Shown: positions 27,817 to 40,328, counted from the stretch's first letter. The stretch is 64,000 nucleotides of DNA from Gemmatimonadaceae bacterium (GCA_020852815.1 JADZAN010000040.1:1-64000), one strand, 5' to 3'. Notes: a model not told the origin generated them from the letters alone. Made by a program: numbers and translations.

Positions 27817-27862
27817 CGCTTCGCCGGCGCGCGCCGAGCGAGCCGGCGCCGTGTCCCGCGCT

Positions 27863-27868
27863 TAGTTT
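27863..27868 (+). promoter_or_regulatory. -10 element of gmd, predicting a leaderless mRNA
   Basis: TAGTTT lies six nt before the gmd ATG (27875), followed by TTCCAGC. No good -35 hexamer is seen 17-18 bp upstream. The placement matches that of the hrcA and heptose kinase promoters. Confidence 0.4.
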
Positions 27869-27874
27869 TCCAGC

Positions 27875-28882
27875 ATGCCACGAGCACTCATCACCGGAAT
27901 CACCGGACAGGACGGGTCGTACCTCGCGGAACTCCTGCTCGCGAAGGGCTACGATGTGCACGGCCTGGTGCGGCGCGCCTCCACGTTCAACCGTGGGCGC
28001 ATCGACCATATCGCCGTGGGCCCGTCGCACACCAACGGGCAGTTGCATCTGCACTACGGCGACATGGCCGACGGGTCATCGATGCGGCGCATCGTCGAGG
28101 CCACCACGCCCGACGAGGTCTACAACCTGGCCGCGCAGTCGCACGTGCGGGTCTCGTTCGACCAGCCCGAGTACACGGCCGATATCGTGGCGACCGGGAC
28201 GTTGCGCCTGCTGGAGGCGGTGCGCGAGCACATCGATCGCACCCGGCGGCACGTGAAGTTCTACCAGGCCGGCTCGTCGGAGATGTTTGGCGCCACGCCG
28301 CCGCCGCAGGGCGAGTCGACGCCGTTCCATCCGCGCTCGCCGTACGCGGTGAGCAAGCTGGCCGCGCACTGGTACTCGGTGAACCATCGTGAGGCCTTCG
28401 GGATGTTCTGCTGCAACGGGATCCTCTTCAATCACGAGTCGCCGCGCCGCGGCGAGTCGTTCGTGACGCGGAAGATCTCGATGGCCGTGGCGCGCATCGC
28501 CATGGGGACGCAGCAGAAGCTGGCGCTGGGCAACCTGGACGCGCGGCGCGACTGGGGCTTTGCCGGTGACTACGTGGACGCCATGTGGCGCATGCTCCAG
28601 CAGCCGTGGCCGGACGACTACGTGGTCGCCACCGGCGAGTCGCACTCGGTGCGTGAGTTCGTGGAGAAGGCGTTCGGGCACGTGAACCTGGACTGGCAGC
28701 GCCACGTGACGCTCGACGAGCGTTACCTGCGTCCGTCGGAGGTGGACCACCTGCACGGCGACGCGTCGAAGGCGCGCGAGAAGCTGGGGTGGAGCCCCAA
28801 GGTCTCCTTCGACGAATTGGTGACGATGATGGTCGACTCGGACCTCAAGCTCGCCGAACGCGAGGCGCGCGCCGGCCAGTAG
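27875..28882 (+). CDS. gmd: GDP-mannose 4,6-dehydratase
   Basis: Converts GDP-D-mannose to GDP-4-keto-6-deoxymannose, precursor of GDP-fucose, rhamnose or perosamine in surface glycans. The 335-residue product is an extended SDR with the NADP-binding [17 protein letters not shown], the Gmd-specific [17 protein letters not shown] and [10 protein letters not shown], the catalytic [13 protein letters not shown], and the late [12 protein letters not shown]. No fucose synthase or glycosyltransferase gene lies beside it, so the sugar product is unknown. A terminator hairpin follows, facing the minus-strand tRNA gene. Confidence 0.95.
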   Translation: MPRALITGITGQDGSYLAELLLAKGYDVHGLVRRASTFNRGRIDHIAVGPSHTNGQLHLHYGDMADGSSMRRIVEATTPDEVYNLAAQSHVRVSFDQPEYTADIVATGTLRLLEAVREHIDRTRRHVKFYQAGSSEMFGATPPPQGESTPFHPRSPYAVSKLAAHWYSVNHREAFGMFCCNGILFNHESPRRGESFVTRKISMAVARIAMGTQQKLALGNLDARRDWGFAGDYVDAMWRMLQQPWPDDYVVATGESHSVREFVEKAFGHVNLDWQRHVTLDERYLRPSEVDHLHGDASKAREKLGWSPKVSFDELVTMMVDSDLKLAEREARAGQ

Positions 28883-28997
28883 TCAGCCGTATCCCGGGGC
28901 GTGGCCGGTAAGAGACTCGCGAGGGGTCGCCCCGACGCCCCGACGGCGAACTGGCCTCGTACGCTCGTCGCTCCTCCCGAAGCCGCCGGGAAACACG

Positions 28998-29023
28998 AAC
29001 GCCCCTCGAACACGAGGGGCGTT
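28998..29023. terminator. Terminator hairpin between gmd and tRNA-Val
   Basis: An 11-bp perfect stem (AACGCCCCTCG at 28998-29008, CGAGGGGCGTT at 29013-29023) with an AACA loop sits between the convergent gmd and tRNA genes. The minus-strand exit (TCGTGTTTCCC) is moderately T-rich, so it probably ends tRNA transcription and may also serve gmd. Confidence 0.7.
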
Positions 29024-29045
29024 GGCGTGTGACGGCGTCAAGAAG

Positions 29046-29119
29046 TGGTCGCACAGGGACTTGAACCCCGGACCTCTGGTATGTGAGACCAGCGCTCTAA
29101 CCAGCTGAGCTATGCGACC
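29046..29119 (-). tRNA. tRNA-Val (anticodon CAC)
   Basis: Folds as a 74-nt cloverleaf on the minus strand. The acceptor stem is GGTCGCA/TGCGACC and the D arm reads TAGCTCAGCTGGTTAGAGC. The anticodon stem CTGGT/ACCAG encloses loop CTCACAT (anticodon CAC, decoding GTG), and the T arm contains GGTTCAAGTCC. The discriminator is A and CCA is not encoded. Confidence 0.93.
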
Positions 29120-29280
29120 GGTACCCGTCGGCGGCCGTGACCAGCGCCGCGCGAGGGATCGGTACGATAACGGGTCCGGCAGGAGGGTGGTAGTAGGGTC
29201 CTGGCTTTCGCGAGGTGCTGAACTCGGCGCGCCGGGCGGGCGGCCGCGCCGGAAGGCGAGCACACGAGGCTCGATACACG

Positions 29281-29309
29281 CACCGCCGCCCGGTTCGCGG
29301 ACGGCGGTG
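29281..29309 (-). terminator. Hairpin downstream of the CAT-anticodon tRNA
   Basis: An 8-bp stem (CACCGCCG at 29281-29288 with CGGCGGTG at 29302-29309) and a 13-nt loop start 22 nt after the 3' end of the tRNA at 29332-29405. It lacks a T-run, so it could be a processing or weak termination structure. The rest of the 212-bp spacer between the tRNAs shows nothing recognisable. Confidence 0.35.
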
Positions 29310-29331
29310 CAATGGCGCGCGAGGCGCGGGA

Positions 29332-29405
29332 TGGGCCCTCTGGGGCTCGAACCCAGGACCGACGGATTATGAGTCCGCTGCTCTAACCAGCTGAGCTAAG
29401 GGCCC
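29332..29405 (-). tRNA. tRNA with CAT anticodon (tRNA-Ile2 or elongator tRNA-Met)
   Basis: A 74-nt cloverleaf on the minus strand. The acceptor is GGGCCC(T)/GGGCCC, the D arm reads TTAGCTCAGCTGGTTAGAGC, the anticodon stem GCGGA/TCCGT has loop CTCATAA (anticodon CAT), and the T arm holds GGGTTCGAGCCC. The discriminator is A with no encoded CCA. The anticodon stem resembles lysidine-modified tRNA-Ile2 (AUA decoding), but elongator Met cannot be excluded. It lacks the mismatched 5' end of initiator tRNA. Confidence 0.85.
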
Positions 29406-29486
29406 GCGCCTGCAACGATACTCGCCAAACGGCGGCGCGGGTAGCCGGCGCGGGGGACAGCGAGCGCAGGCGGCGCCAGGCGCGGC

Positions 29487-30542
29487 TTACGACTCGCCAG
29501 CGTGAAGGTCGTACGCCTCGATGATCTCCTCCGGGGTGACCGTCGCGGCGCCGAGTTTTCCCACCTCGACGCCGGCGGCGAAGTTGGCGACCACGGCGGC
29601 TTCCATCGGCGTGGCGCCGGCGGCCAGCGCGGTTGCCAGGTACGCCGTGACGGTGTCGCCCGCGCCCACCACGTCGTACACCTCGCGTGCGGTGGTCGGG
29701 ATGCGTTGCACCTGGCCGTCCGGGGAAACCAGCGCCATCCCGCGTTCGCCCAGCGTGAGGAGGAGGTGGCGGGCCCCCAGGCGCTCCAGCGTGTCGGGAA
29801 GGGCGCCCGCGTCGTCGAGGTGCACGGCCGCGCCTAACGCCGACTCCAGCTCCCGCCGGTTTGGCTTGAAGATGGTCGCCCCGCGATAGGCGAAGAAGTT
29901 GCGGAACTTGGGATCGACCACGATCGGGATCTCGCGCGCCAGCGCGCGGGCGATGGCGTGCCGGATCACCTCGGGGACCAGCACTCCCTTGTTGTAGTCC
30001 TCCAGCACCAGCGCGTCGGCGGTCGCCAGCACGCGGTCCAGCGCCGCCAGAACGCGCGACACCTCGTCGCCTGCCAGGTCGCCGTCGTCCTCCTCGTCGA
30101 ACCGCACCACCTGCTGCGCGCGGGCCACCAATCGCGTCTTGGTCGTCGTGGGGCGCCGTACGGCGATCAGCGCGGAATCGTCGGAGCCGATCTCGAGCAG
30201 CATGCGGCGCAGGCGCTCGCCTCCCTCGTCGCTCCCGATCGCCGCCACCAGCGTCCCGGTGGCACGAGCCGCGGCCACGTTCTGCGCAACGTTCGCCGCC
30301 CCGCCAAGTGCATGCTTGCGCTCGCGCACCCGCACCACCGGAACCGGCGCCTCGGGTGAGATGCGATCGACGTCGCCGCGCAGGTACACATCGAGCATGG
30401 CGTCGCCAACGATCGCCACGCGCCGACCTGGGATGCGCCCCAGTAGCTCCACCAGCCGAGTGCGGGACAGGTGAGAGGCGGGCGATGAGACGGCGGGGGT
30501 GCCGCGCGGCGTGTGGCCGGCCAATTCGCGAGAGGAGGTCAT
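29487..30542 (-). CDS. hldE: D-glycero-beta-D-manno-heptose 7-phosphate kinase (HldE N-terminal / RfaE1 type)
   Basis: PfkB-family kinase that phosphorylates heptose 7-phosphate to the 1,7-bisphosphate, the step after GmhA in ADP-heptose synthesis. The 351-residue product covers only the kinase domain: VAIVGDAMLDVYLRGDVDRI, the heptose-kinase segment SPEAPVPVVRV, GGAANVAQNVAA, and the catalytic VVGAGDTVTAYLATAL. The nucleotidyltransferase half of fused HldE is absent, so the split RfaE1/HldA arrangement applies and an hldC-like partner should exist elsewhere. ATG 30542 lies 8 nt after a strong -10 element, so the mRNA may be leaderless. The two tRNA genes lie downstream on the same strand. 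Confidence 0.88.
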   Translation of the reverse strand: MTSSRELAGHTPRGTPAVSSPASHLSRTRLVELLGRIPGRRVAIVGDAMLDVYLRGDVDRISPEAPVPVVRVRERKHALGGAANVAQNVAAARATGTLVAAIGSDEGGERLRRMLLEIGSDDSALIAVRRPTTTKTRLVARAQQVVRFDEEDDGDLAGDEVSRVLAALDRVLATADALVLEDYNKGVLVPEVIRHAIARALAREIPIVVDPKFRNFFAYRGATIFKPNRRELESALGAAVHLDDAGALPDTLERLGARHLLLTLGERGMALVSPDGQVQRIPTTAREVYDVVGAGDTVTAYLATALAAGATPMEAAVVANFAAGVEVGKLGAATVTPEEIIEAYDLHAGES

Positions 30543-30550
30543 GGCGGGGG

Positions 30551-30580
30551 AAGCTAGGAGGGCATATCGGGAAGGGTCAA
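30551..30580 (-). promoter_or_regulatory. Promoter of the heptose kinase gene, predicting a leaderless mRNA
   Basis: On the minus strand, TTGACC (30580-30575), an 18-bp spacer, TAGCTT (30556-30551), then eight nt to the ATG at 30542. Transcription would start at the start codon or one or two nt before it. Confidence 0.6.
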
Positions 30581-30655
30581 CGATCCCCATCCGGTGCAGT
30601 GCGCCGATTATCTTCCGCACCACCTCCCGCCACCGGCTCGCCCGGTGTCCCTCCC

Positions 30656-31660
30656 ATGCGCGATCGGATGCATTCCTACCAACTCGATGTCGTCGTGTCT
30701 CGCGGCTCCGCGATCGAGTCGCGGCACCGGGTGCACGCCGCTGTCTGGGATGCTTCGGCGGGACTCATCGGGAGCGCGCGCGATCCGTTCCTCGTCTCAC
30801 CGTGGCGCTCGTGCGCCAAGCCGTTCCAGGTCCTCCCCTTCCTCGAGACGGGCGGCTTTGACGAGTTGGTCTGGGGCGACGACGAGCTGGCGCTCGCCTG
30901 CGCGTCGCACGGCGGCGAGCCGGAACATGTGGTGGTCGCCCGCCGCATGCTGGAGTCGATCGGCATGGAGGAAGGGGACCTGGCGTGCGGGCCGCATGAA
31001 CCGCTGTCGCGGCGCGGCGCGCGCATCGCGCGCGAGGCCGGGCACGCCCCCGGACGCCTGCACAACAACTGCTCGGGGAAGCACGCGGCCATGCTCGCCC
31101 GCGCCCACGTGTCCGGATGGTCGACGCACGGCTACGAGCGCGATGGGCACCCTGTCCAGGCGTCGGTGCTCGAGTGCGTCGCGCGGTGGACCGGTGTCCC
31201 TTCCGACAAGATCGACCGCGCGGTGGACGGCTGCGGCGTTGTAGTCTTCGGGCTCCCGTTGGCCAACATGGCGCGCTCGTACGCGATGCTCGCTACCAGC
31301 GCCACGCGCGGCGACGAGCTTCCCTCGCGGATCGCACGGGCCATTCGCACGCGCCCCATGCTCTTTGGCGGTTCCGACCGCTTCGACAGCATGCTGGTGG
31401 AGGAGACCTCGGGGCGCGTGATTGCCAAGATCGGCGCCGAGGGAATCCACACCGCGGCGCTGCTCGAACAGGGGGTGGGGATGGTGGTGAAGGTCGAGGA
31501 TGGCGCCACGCGCGCGCAGTATCCGGCGCTGCTCAAGCTGCTCCAGCTGCACGGCGCCCTCCCCGACACGCTCCCGCCGCGCCTGCAGGAGTTCGCGCGC
31601 ACCAAGGTGAAGAACACGCGCAGCGAGGTGGTGGGCGAGGTGCGCGTCGTCGACGGATGA
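30656..31660 (+). CDS. Class 3 (Rhizobium etli type) L-asparaginase
   Basis: Asparaginase_II family enzyme that hydrolyses asparagine with a serine-lysine arrangement and a bound zinc, unrelated in fold to the usual bacterial asparaginases. The 334-residue product carries the signature residues of the R. etli enzymes. These are Ser52-Cys-Ala-Lys55 (SxxK), Ser84 in ACASHGGEPE, the zinc-site Cys139 and Lys142 in NNCSGKHAAM, Cys193 in DGCGV, and a Lys in VIAKIGAEG. ATG 30656 is the likely start; ATG 30668 is possible. It diverges from the heptose kinase gene. TATCTT at 30609-30614 may be its -10 element. Confidence 0.88.
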   Translation: MRDRMHSYQLDVVVSRGSAIESRHRVHAAVWDASAGLIGSARDPFLVSPWRSCAKPFQVLPFLETGGFDELVWGDDELALACASHGGEPEHVVVARRMLESIGMEEGDLACGPHEPLSRRGARIAREAGHAPGRLHNNCSGKHAAMLARAHVSGWSTHGYERDGHPVQASVLECVARWTGVPSDKIDRAVDGCGVVVFGLPLANMARSYAMLATSATRGDELPSRIARAIRTRPMLFGGSDRFDSMLVEETSGRVIAKIGAEGIHTAALLEQGVGMVVKVEDGATRAQYPALLKLLQLHGALPDTLPPRLQEFARTKVKNTRSEVVGEVRVVDG

Positions 31661-31683
31661 GGGACGGGCAAAGATGCCGCGCG

Positions 31684-31713
31684 CGATGATGTCACCTCGA
31701 TGATGCCACCGCG

Positions 31714-31725
<12 letters not shown>
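31684..31725 (+). repeat. 14-bp tandem repeat at the CMD-gene start
   Basis: Three 14-bp units begin CGATGATG (31684-31697, 31698-31711, 31712-31725) and differ only in the last six bases (TCACCT, CCACCG, CAACCG). They supply several ATG triplets in more than one frame, next to the start of the following gene. Confidence 0.7.
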
Positions 31726-34864
<3,139 letters not shown>

Positions 34865-34868
<4 letters not shown>

Positions 34869-36118
34869 GCGACCGCGCGAGCCACCGCGCGAGCGAGCAC
34901 GCGAGCGACGCGTCGACCGTAGCGGGTCGCGACGCGGCGCTGGCATCGCACAGTTTGTCAGGGCGCCTGCAAACGCCGGACGGCATTTCGTATCGCCACG
35001 TGTACGTGCACGTCCCGTTCTGCGCGCGCCGCTGCTCGTATTGCGACTTTTCGATCGCCGTGCGGCGCGTGGTCCCGGTCGATGACTTCGTTGCCGCGCT
35101 GGCGCACGAACTGCGCGCGCGCTTCGGTGCACCGAACGACGCCGGTGCAACGCTTCCCGCGTTGGACACGCTCTATCTCGGCGGCGGCACCCCCTCACGG
35201 CTGGGGGGCGAAGGGGTAGCGCGCGTGATCGCGCTCGTCACGCGTCATGCGGCGCTCGCGCCGGGCGCCGAAGTCACCGTGGAAGCCAATCCCGAAGATG
35301 TAACCCCGGCCGCCGTGGCGTCGTGGAGGGAGGCCGGCGTGAATCGCGTCTCACTCGGCGTGCAGAGCTTCGACGCTTCGGTCCTGGCGTGGATGCACCG
35401 CACGCACGACGTCGCCGCGGTCCACGCCGCGGCGCGAACGCTGGCGGAGCAGGGGATCACGAACTGGTCGCTCGACCTGATCTACGCCCTCCCACGTGAA
35501 CTGGCGCGGGACTGGGGGAAGGACCTCGACCAGGCCATCGCGCTTCGACCGGCGCACATTTCCGCGTACGGGCTCACGGTGGAGCAGGGGACACCGCTCT
35601 CGCGATGGCGTGCGCGCGGCGGGGTGCATGACGCGAGCGAGGAGCGCTACGAAGCGGACTTTCTCCTCGCGCACCAACTATTGGCGGCGGCGGGCTACCT
35701 GCACTACGAGGTGTCGAACTGGGGGGCGCCCGGGCTGGAGTCGCGTCACAACTCGTCGTATTGGCGGGGCGTCCCGTATCTCGGGCTCGGGCCGGCGGCG
35801 CACGGATTCGACGGCGACACGCGCCGATGGAACGTGCGCGACTTCGTCCCCTGGCGCACGACGGCAATGGTGCAGCGCGACCCCATTGGCGGCTCGGAGA
35901 CCCTCACGGCGGAGCAACGGGCGCTGGAGGAGGTGTACGTTGGCCTGCGGACGCTGCAGGGAGTGCCGATGCTGGAAGGCGACGAACCGCTGGTGTCGCG
36001 CTGGATCGCGGAGGGGTGGGGGGAGCTGCGTGAGCAACGGTTGGTGCTGACGCCGCACGGTTGGCTTCGCCTCGATGCCATTGTCGCTGCCTTGACTGAG
36101 CATCGAAGTCGTTACTAG
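34865..36118 (+). CDS. hemW: Heme chaperone HemW (radical SAM, HemN-like)
   Basis: Radical-SAM protein that binds heme and delivers it to respiratory enzymes; often misnamed coproporphyrinogen III dehydrogenase. The 417-residue product has the cluster motif CARRCSYCDF. The Phe after the third Cys (CxxxCxxCxF) is the HemW form, not the CxxxCxxCGC of HemN. Other features are YLGGGTPS, TVEANPEDV, GVNRVSLGVQSF and the C-terminal HemN_C region (LTAEQRALEEVYVGLR). A 45-residue Ser/Ala-rich N-terminal extension precedes the core. It overlaps dprA by 4 bp, and the hrcA -35 element lies in its last codons. Confidence 0.92.
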
Positions 36119-36121
36119 GTT
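36092..36121 (+). promoter_or_regulatory. Promoter of hrcA, predicting a leaderless mRNA
   Basis: TTGACT (36092-36097), an 18-bp spacer and TAGGTT (36116-36121, extended to TAGGTTTG). The hrcA ATG is at 36129, 7 nt after the -10 element. No CIRCE element (TTAGCACTC-N9-GAGTGCTAA) is present here. Confidence 0.65.
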
Positions 36122-36128
36122 TGGACTT

Positions 36129-37175
36129 ATGGCGTCACCCGAGTTGTCGGACCGCGAACGGCGCGTCCTCGAGGCGGTCATTCAGAGCTACGTCGAAACG
36201 GCGGAGCCTGCCGGGTCACGCACCATCTCCAAGCGGTTCGGCCTCGGCGTTTCGCCGGCCACCATTCGCAACACCATGAGTGACCTGGAGGAGAAGGGGT
36301 ACCTCTACCATCCCCACACCTCCGCAGGGCGCATTCCCACCGACATCGCCTATCGGCTGTACGTCGACTCGCTGATGCATGCGCAATCAGTTTCGCGCGC
36401 CGAGGCCGATCGCATCTCCGAGCACCTGTCGCACGGCGGGGCGTCGGCCATCGAGGCGATCCTGCGCAAGGCGGCGCAGTCGCTGTCGATCGTGACGCAG
36501 GAACTCGGGGTGGCGCTCGGCCCGAAGCTCGACAACGCCGTGCTGCAACGGCTGGAGCTCATCCGCGTCTCCAACGAGCGGCTCCTTCTCGTCCTGACGC
36601 TGGGCGGCGGCGCGATGCGGACGATCTTCGTGGAGGTGGATTCGCAGATCGCCGAGTCGGCGGTGGCCGAGGTGATGCTCGTCCTCAACGAGCGACTGGC
36701 GGGGCTGTCGCTGCGCACGATACGCGCGACGTTAGGCGAGCGGCTGCGCGACTCTGGCGGGCGTGCGGGCGTGCACGAGCTGCTCAACGTCTTCGTGCAG
36801 GAAGGGGAGACGCTGTTCGACGTCCCGGCGGCGGGTGATGACGAAGGGGTGGTGCTCGGGCAGGCGTCGGTGCTTGCCGAGCAGCCGGAGTTCAGCAGTG
36901 GGGCGGGAATGCGCCGATTGCTGGCGCTCACGGAGACGCGGGCGCAGCTGGGGCAGCTGTTGCGCGGACGTTCGGCGTCGCCGGGGATCTCGATCACGAT
37001 CGGGAACGAACATGGCGATCCGCGGCTCGAGAGTTTCACGATCGTGACGGCGGAGTACCGGGTGGGGGCGCTCAACGGCGTGATCGGGGTGATAGGCCCG
37101 ACGCGCATGCCGTACGACAAGGTCATTGCGCTGGTGCGGCACACGTCGCTCCTCGTCTCCGACATTCTTCATTAA
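36129..37175 (+). CDS. hrcA: Heat-inducible transcription repressor HrcA
   Basis: Repressor of chaperone genes through the CIRCE operator; its folding depends on GroEL. The 348-residue product begins with a winged helix ([60 protein letters not shown]). The GAF-like dimer domain and the C-terminal segment [17 protein letters not shown] follow. It has its own probable leaderless promoter. dnaJ follows after 16 bp, with no grpE or dnaK between. Its targets must lie outside the window since no CIRCE is seen. Confidence 0.96.
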   Translation: MASPELSDRERRVLEAVIQSYVETAEPAGSRTISKRFGLGVSPATIRNTMSDLEEKGYLYHPHTSAGRIPTDIAYRLYVDSLMHAQSVSRAEADRISEHLSHGGASAIEAILRKAAQSLSIVTQELGVALGPKLDNAVLQRLELIRVSNERLLLVLTLGGGAMRTIFVEVDSQIAESAVAEVMLVLNERLAGLSLRTIRATLGERLRDSGGRAGVHELLNVFVQEGETLFDVPAAGDDEGVVLGQASVLAEQPEFSSGAGMRRLLALTETRAQLGQLLRGRSASPGISITIGNEHGDPRLESFTIVTAEYRVGALNGVIGVIGPTRMPYDKVIALVRHTSLLVSDILH

Positions 37176-37191
37176 GGCAGCCGACGGATTC

Positions 37192-38334
37192 ATGGCCGAT
37201 TTCTACACGACGCTTGGCGTCGCGCGTGGTGCGTCCGACGACGAGGTCAAGCAGGCTTACCGACGGTTGGCCACCAAGTGGCATCCCGACCGCAATGGCG
37301 GTTCGAAGGAGGCGGAGGAGAAGTTCAAGGAGATCACCGAGGCGTACGACGTGCTGCGCGACGCCGACAAGCGCGCGGCATACGACCGGTACGGCGAGGC
37401 CGGGTTGCGTGGCGCGGCGGGTGGTGGGGGCTACCACCACGTGGACCTGAGCGAAGCGCTGAACATCTTCATGAAGGATTTCGGCGCATTTTCAGGTTTG
37501 GGCGACTTCTTCCAGCAGGGGGGGCGGCCTCGCGGGGGGGCGCGCACCGGCCAGGACGTCAAGATCACCGTCGAGCTTACACTGGCCGAGGTGGCGTCGG
37601 GCGTGACGAAGACGTTCACCGTGAAGCTCCTCGATGCGTGCGACAAGTGCGCCGGGAGCGGTGCCGAGCCCGGGACCAAGCCGCAGACGTGCCACACGTG
37701 CGCCGGCTCGGGCGAGGTGCGCCGGGCACAGCGCTCCTTCTTTGGTCAGTTTGTCTCGGTGGTCCCGTGCCCGATGTGCTCGGGCGAGGGGGTCGTGATC
37801 ACGGCGCCCTGCAAGAAGTGCAAGGGCGAGGGGCGGGTGCGCGGGGAGCACACCATTCCGGTGCAGATCCCGGCGGGTGTGTCGTCGGGGCAGTACATGA
37901 CGTTGCGCGGGCTGGGGAATGCGGGGCCGCGCGGCGGCGGGCGCGGCGACGTGCTCGTCGTCTTCGAGGTGGTGGACGACCCGCGCTTCGAGCGTGACGG
38001 TGAGGACCTGTACACCGAGGTGCTGGTGTCGTACCCGCAGTTGGTGCTGGGGGCCGATGTCGACGTGCCGACGGTGACGGCGACGATGTCGGTGCGCATC
38101 CCGGCGGGGACGCAGAGCGGGCACGTGCTGCACCTGCGCGGGCGCGGGCTGCCGCGCGTGAACTCGTCAGGCGTGGGTGACCTGCACGTGCGCGTGCAGC
38201 TGTGGACGCCCGATGGCGTGTCGCGCGAGGAGGAGGAGCTGCTCAAGCGGCTCCAGCAGCTGCAAGGCGCGCCGCCCGAGCAGGGGCGCGCCAAGGGCTT
38301 CTGGACCAAGATGAAGGAAGCGTTAGGCGCGTGA
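37192..38334 (+). CDS. dnaJ: Chaperone DnaJ (Hsp40)
   Basis: J-domain co-chaperone that stimulates DnaK. The 380-residue product has a J domain with the HPD motif ([11 protein letters not shown]), a short Gly-rich linker, and four zinc repeats of the CxxCxGxG type ([32 protein letters not shown]). Two C-terminal substrate-binding domains follow ([38 protein letters not shown]). ATG 37192 is used; the frame is open upstream into hrcA. prmA overlaps its stop by 4 bp. Confidence 0.97.
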   Translation: MADFYTTLGVARGASDDEVKQAYRRLATKWHPDRNGGSKEAEEKFKEITEAYDVLRDADKRAAYDRYGEAGLRGAAGGGGYHHVDLSEALNIFMKDFGAFSGLGDFFQQGGRPRGGARTGQDVKITVELTLAEVASGVTKTFTVKLLDACDKCAGSGAEPGTKPQTCHTCAGSGEVRRAQRSFFGQFVSVVPCPMCSGEGVVITAPCKKCKGEGRVRGEHTIPVQIPAGVSSGQYMTLRGLGNAGPRGGGRGDVLVVFEVVDDPRFERDGEDLYTEVLVSYPQLVLGADVDVPTVTATMSVRIPAGTQSGHVLHLRGRGLPRVNSSGVGDLHVRVQLWTPDGVSREEEELLKRLQQLQGAPPEQGRAKGFWTKMKEALGA

Positions 38335-39152
38335 CCTGGACCTCGTTGCGGGTCCGCGCGCCGGGTCAACTGGAGGCGGCGTCTTCGGCGCTGTTCGCGG
38401 CCGGGGCGCAAGGCGTGCACGAGGACGGGGCAACGCTGGTCACGCACTTCCCCCCCGAGGCCGACGTCGCCGCGGTCATCCGACAGGTGCAAGCCGCCGT
38501 CCCCGGCGCCACCTGCGAGACCTCGGCCACCGAGCCGGTCGACTGGTCGGTGCACTGGCGCGACAAGCTCCACGCGCAGCAGGTGGGCAGGCTCGTCATC
38601 GCTCCCACATGGCTCGCCGACCAGTACGACGCGGCGACCACGGTGGTGATCGATCCGGGGATGGCGTTCGGCACCGGCGACCACGCGACCACGCGCGGCG
38701 CCGCGCGCCTCATGCAGGAGCTGGTGCACCCCGGGCTCGTCGTCGCCGACCTGGGCGCGGGGAGTGCCGTGCTCTCGATCGTCGCCGCCCGGCTCGGCGC
38801 GTCGCGCGTTTTCGCCATCGAGTACGACGCGGATGCCATTCCCAACGCCGAGGACAACGTCAGGCGCAACGACGTGGAAGCGGTCGTGCATGTGTTCGAG
38901 GGCGACGCGACCGTCTTCCTCCCGCTCATCGCCCCCGTCGACGTGATCGTGGCCAACATCATCTCGTCGGTGCTGGTCGAGCTGCTCCCCGCCATGCGGT
39001 CGGCGCTGCGCCCGGGCGGGCACGCGGTGCTGGCGGGGATCCTCGTCGAGGAGAAGGAGTTCATGCTCGAGGCGCTGCACTCCGATGGTTGGCGCCTGGT
39101 GAACGAGATCGTGGAGGAGGCCTGGTGGAGCATCTCGATCGCCCGGGCGTAG
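38331..39152 (+). CDS. prmA: Ribosomal protein L11 methyltransferase
   Basis: SAM-dependent enzyme that trimethylates L11. The 273-residue product has the N-terminal substrate-recognition domain ([20 protein letters not shown]), then the PrmA-specific [14 protein letters not shown]. Motif I is [18 protein letters not shown], and the catalytic-loop segment is [16 protein letters not shown]. Motif I has Ala where Gly is more usual (GAGSA for GSGSG). The GTG start is coupled to dnaJ. The order dnaJ-prmA-rsmE is a conserved bacterial cluster. Confidence 0.93.
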   Translation: MTWTSLRVRAPGQLEAASSALFAAGAQGVHEDGATLVTHFPPEADVAAVIRQVQAAVPGATCETSATEPVDWSVHWRDKLHAQQVGRLVIAPTWLADQYDAATTVVIDPGMAFGTGDHATTRGAARLMQELVHPGLVVADLGAGSAVLSIVAARLGASRVFAIEYDADAIPNAEDNVRRNDVEAVVHVFEGDATVFLPLIAPVDVIVANIISSVLVELLPAMRSALRPGGHAVLAGILVEEKEFMLEALHSDGWRLVNEIVEEAWWSISIARA

Positions 39153-39961
39153 CGACCTTCTACGTCCCCGACGAGCCGTTCGCCGTCGGCGTCTCCGCGT
39201 CGTTAGGCGATGGGGTGCTGCACCATGTGCGGGTGCGGCGGCTGGGGATCGGCTCGCGCGTCGCGATGCTCGATGGGGCGGGGAACCGCGCCGAGGGAAC
39301 GCTCGTCCGCATCACCAGGACGGCGGCAACGGTCGAAGTGGAACGCGTGGATCACGTGCCGCCGCTGCCGCCGGTGCACCTGCTGGTGCCCATCGCCGAT
39401 CGCGACCGCATGTTGTGGCTGGCGGAGAAGTGCGCCGAGCTCGGCGCCACGAGCTGGCGCCCGGTGCTCTACCGCCGCTCGCGCAGCGTGAAGCCGCGCG
39501 GCGAGGGACCCACCTTTGCGGGAAAGCTCCGGGCGCGCATGGCGGCGGCGCTGGAACAGTGCGGTGGGGCGTGGCTTCCAGCGATGTACCCCGAGGCGTC
39601 GCTCTCCCGCGCCCTGGGGGCGCTCCCGAGCGGTTCGCGCTTCGTGCTGGACGCCGCCGGGAGTGCCATGCTCGGTCATCGCGTCACGCCGCCGGTTACG
39701 GTGGCCGTGGGGCCCGAGGGTGGCCTGGAGGACGAGGAACTCGAGGAGTTCGACGCTGCCGGCTTTGAGCGCGCTGCGCTGGGCGGACACGTGCTCCGTT
39801 TCGAGACGGCGGCGCTCGCCGGATTGGCTGTCGCGCGCAGCGCCATCCAGGCAGGTGCGCTCACCACTGCACCTGTCCCCGCATCCACGGTGCGTTTCGC
39901 GCACGACACATCCCACCAACCGGCGGTCCGAGCCGCCACCGAGGCGACACGTGGCGACTGA
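39125..39961 (+). CDS. rsmE: 16S rRNA (uracil1498-N3)-methyltransferase RsmE
   Basis: SPOUT-class enzyme that methylates U1498 of 16S rRNA. The 278-residue product has an N-terminal PUA-like domain (VLHHVRVRRLGIGSRVAMLD) and the SPOUT knot with the LWLAEKCAELGATSWRPVL segment. The SAM-loop motif VAVGPEGGLEDEELEEF and the end LRFETAALAGLAVARSAI complete it. The GTG at 39125 gives a short lead before ATFYVP and overlaps prmA by 28 bp. A 40-residue tail beyond the usual end is low-complexity. The HIT gene starts inside its last codons. Confidence 0.92.
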   Translation: MEHLDRPGVATFYVPDEPFAVGVSASLGDGVLHHVRVRRLGIGSRVAMLDGAGNRAEGTLVRITRTAATVEVERVDHVPPLPPVHLLVPIADRDRMLWLAEKCAELGATSWRPVLYRRSRSVKPRGEGPTFAGKLRARMAAALEQCGGAWLPAMYPEASLSRALGALPSGSRFVLDAAGSAMLGHRVTPPVTVAVGPEGGLEDEELEEFDAAGFERAALGGHVLRFETAALAGLAVARSAIQAGALTTAPVPASTVRFAHDTSHQPAVRAATEATRGD

Positions 39962-40292
39962 TTGCCTGTTCTGCAGGATCGCGAGTGGCGAGATTCCGGC
40001 AACGAAGGTGGCCGAGAACGATCACTGCATCGCCTTTCGCGACATCTCGCCCAAGGCGCCGACGCACATCCTCGTGATTCCGCGCGAGCACGTCCCCTCC
40101 CTCAACCAGGTGGATTCGGCGACGCTGGCCGGCGAGGTCCTGTTGATGGCGGCGCGCGTGGCGCGGGATGAAGGGATCGCCGAGTCGGGTTACCGTGTGA
40201 CGCTCAACACCAACGGCGACGGCGGCCAGACGGTCTTTCACCTGCACGCGCACGTGATGGGCGGGCGCGCGATGCACTGGCCCCCCGGATGA
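39951..40292 (+). CDS. HIT family nucleotide hydrolase (HinT-like)
   Basis: Small histidine-triad hydrolase acting on nucleoside phosphoramidates or related AMP conjugates. The 113-residue product has the zinc-type CLFCRIASGEIPATKV, ISPKAPTHILVIPREH, and the HIT motif FHLHAHVMGG. The GTG start overlaps rsmE by 11 bp. Substrate in the cell is unknown, as for most HinT proteins. Confidence 0.93.
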   Translation: MATDCLFCRIASGEIPATKVAENDHCIAFRDISPKAPTHILVIPREHVPSLNQVDSATLAGEVLLMAARVARDEGIAESGYRVTLNTNGDGGQTVFHLHAHVMGGRAMHWPPG

Positions 40293-40328
40293 TCGTCGAG
40301 CGCACCACATCTCACGAGGCGGATTTGC

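Noticed and set aside
36060-36128. CIRCE element before hrcA
   Set aside because: No copy of the 9-9-9 inverted repeat is present in this interval.
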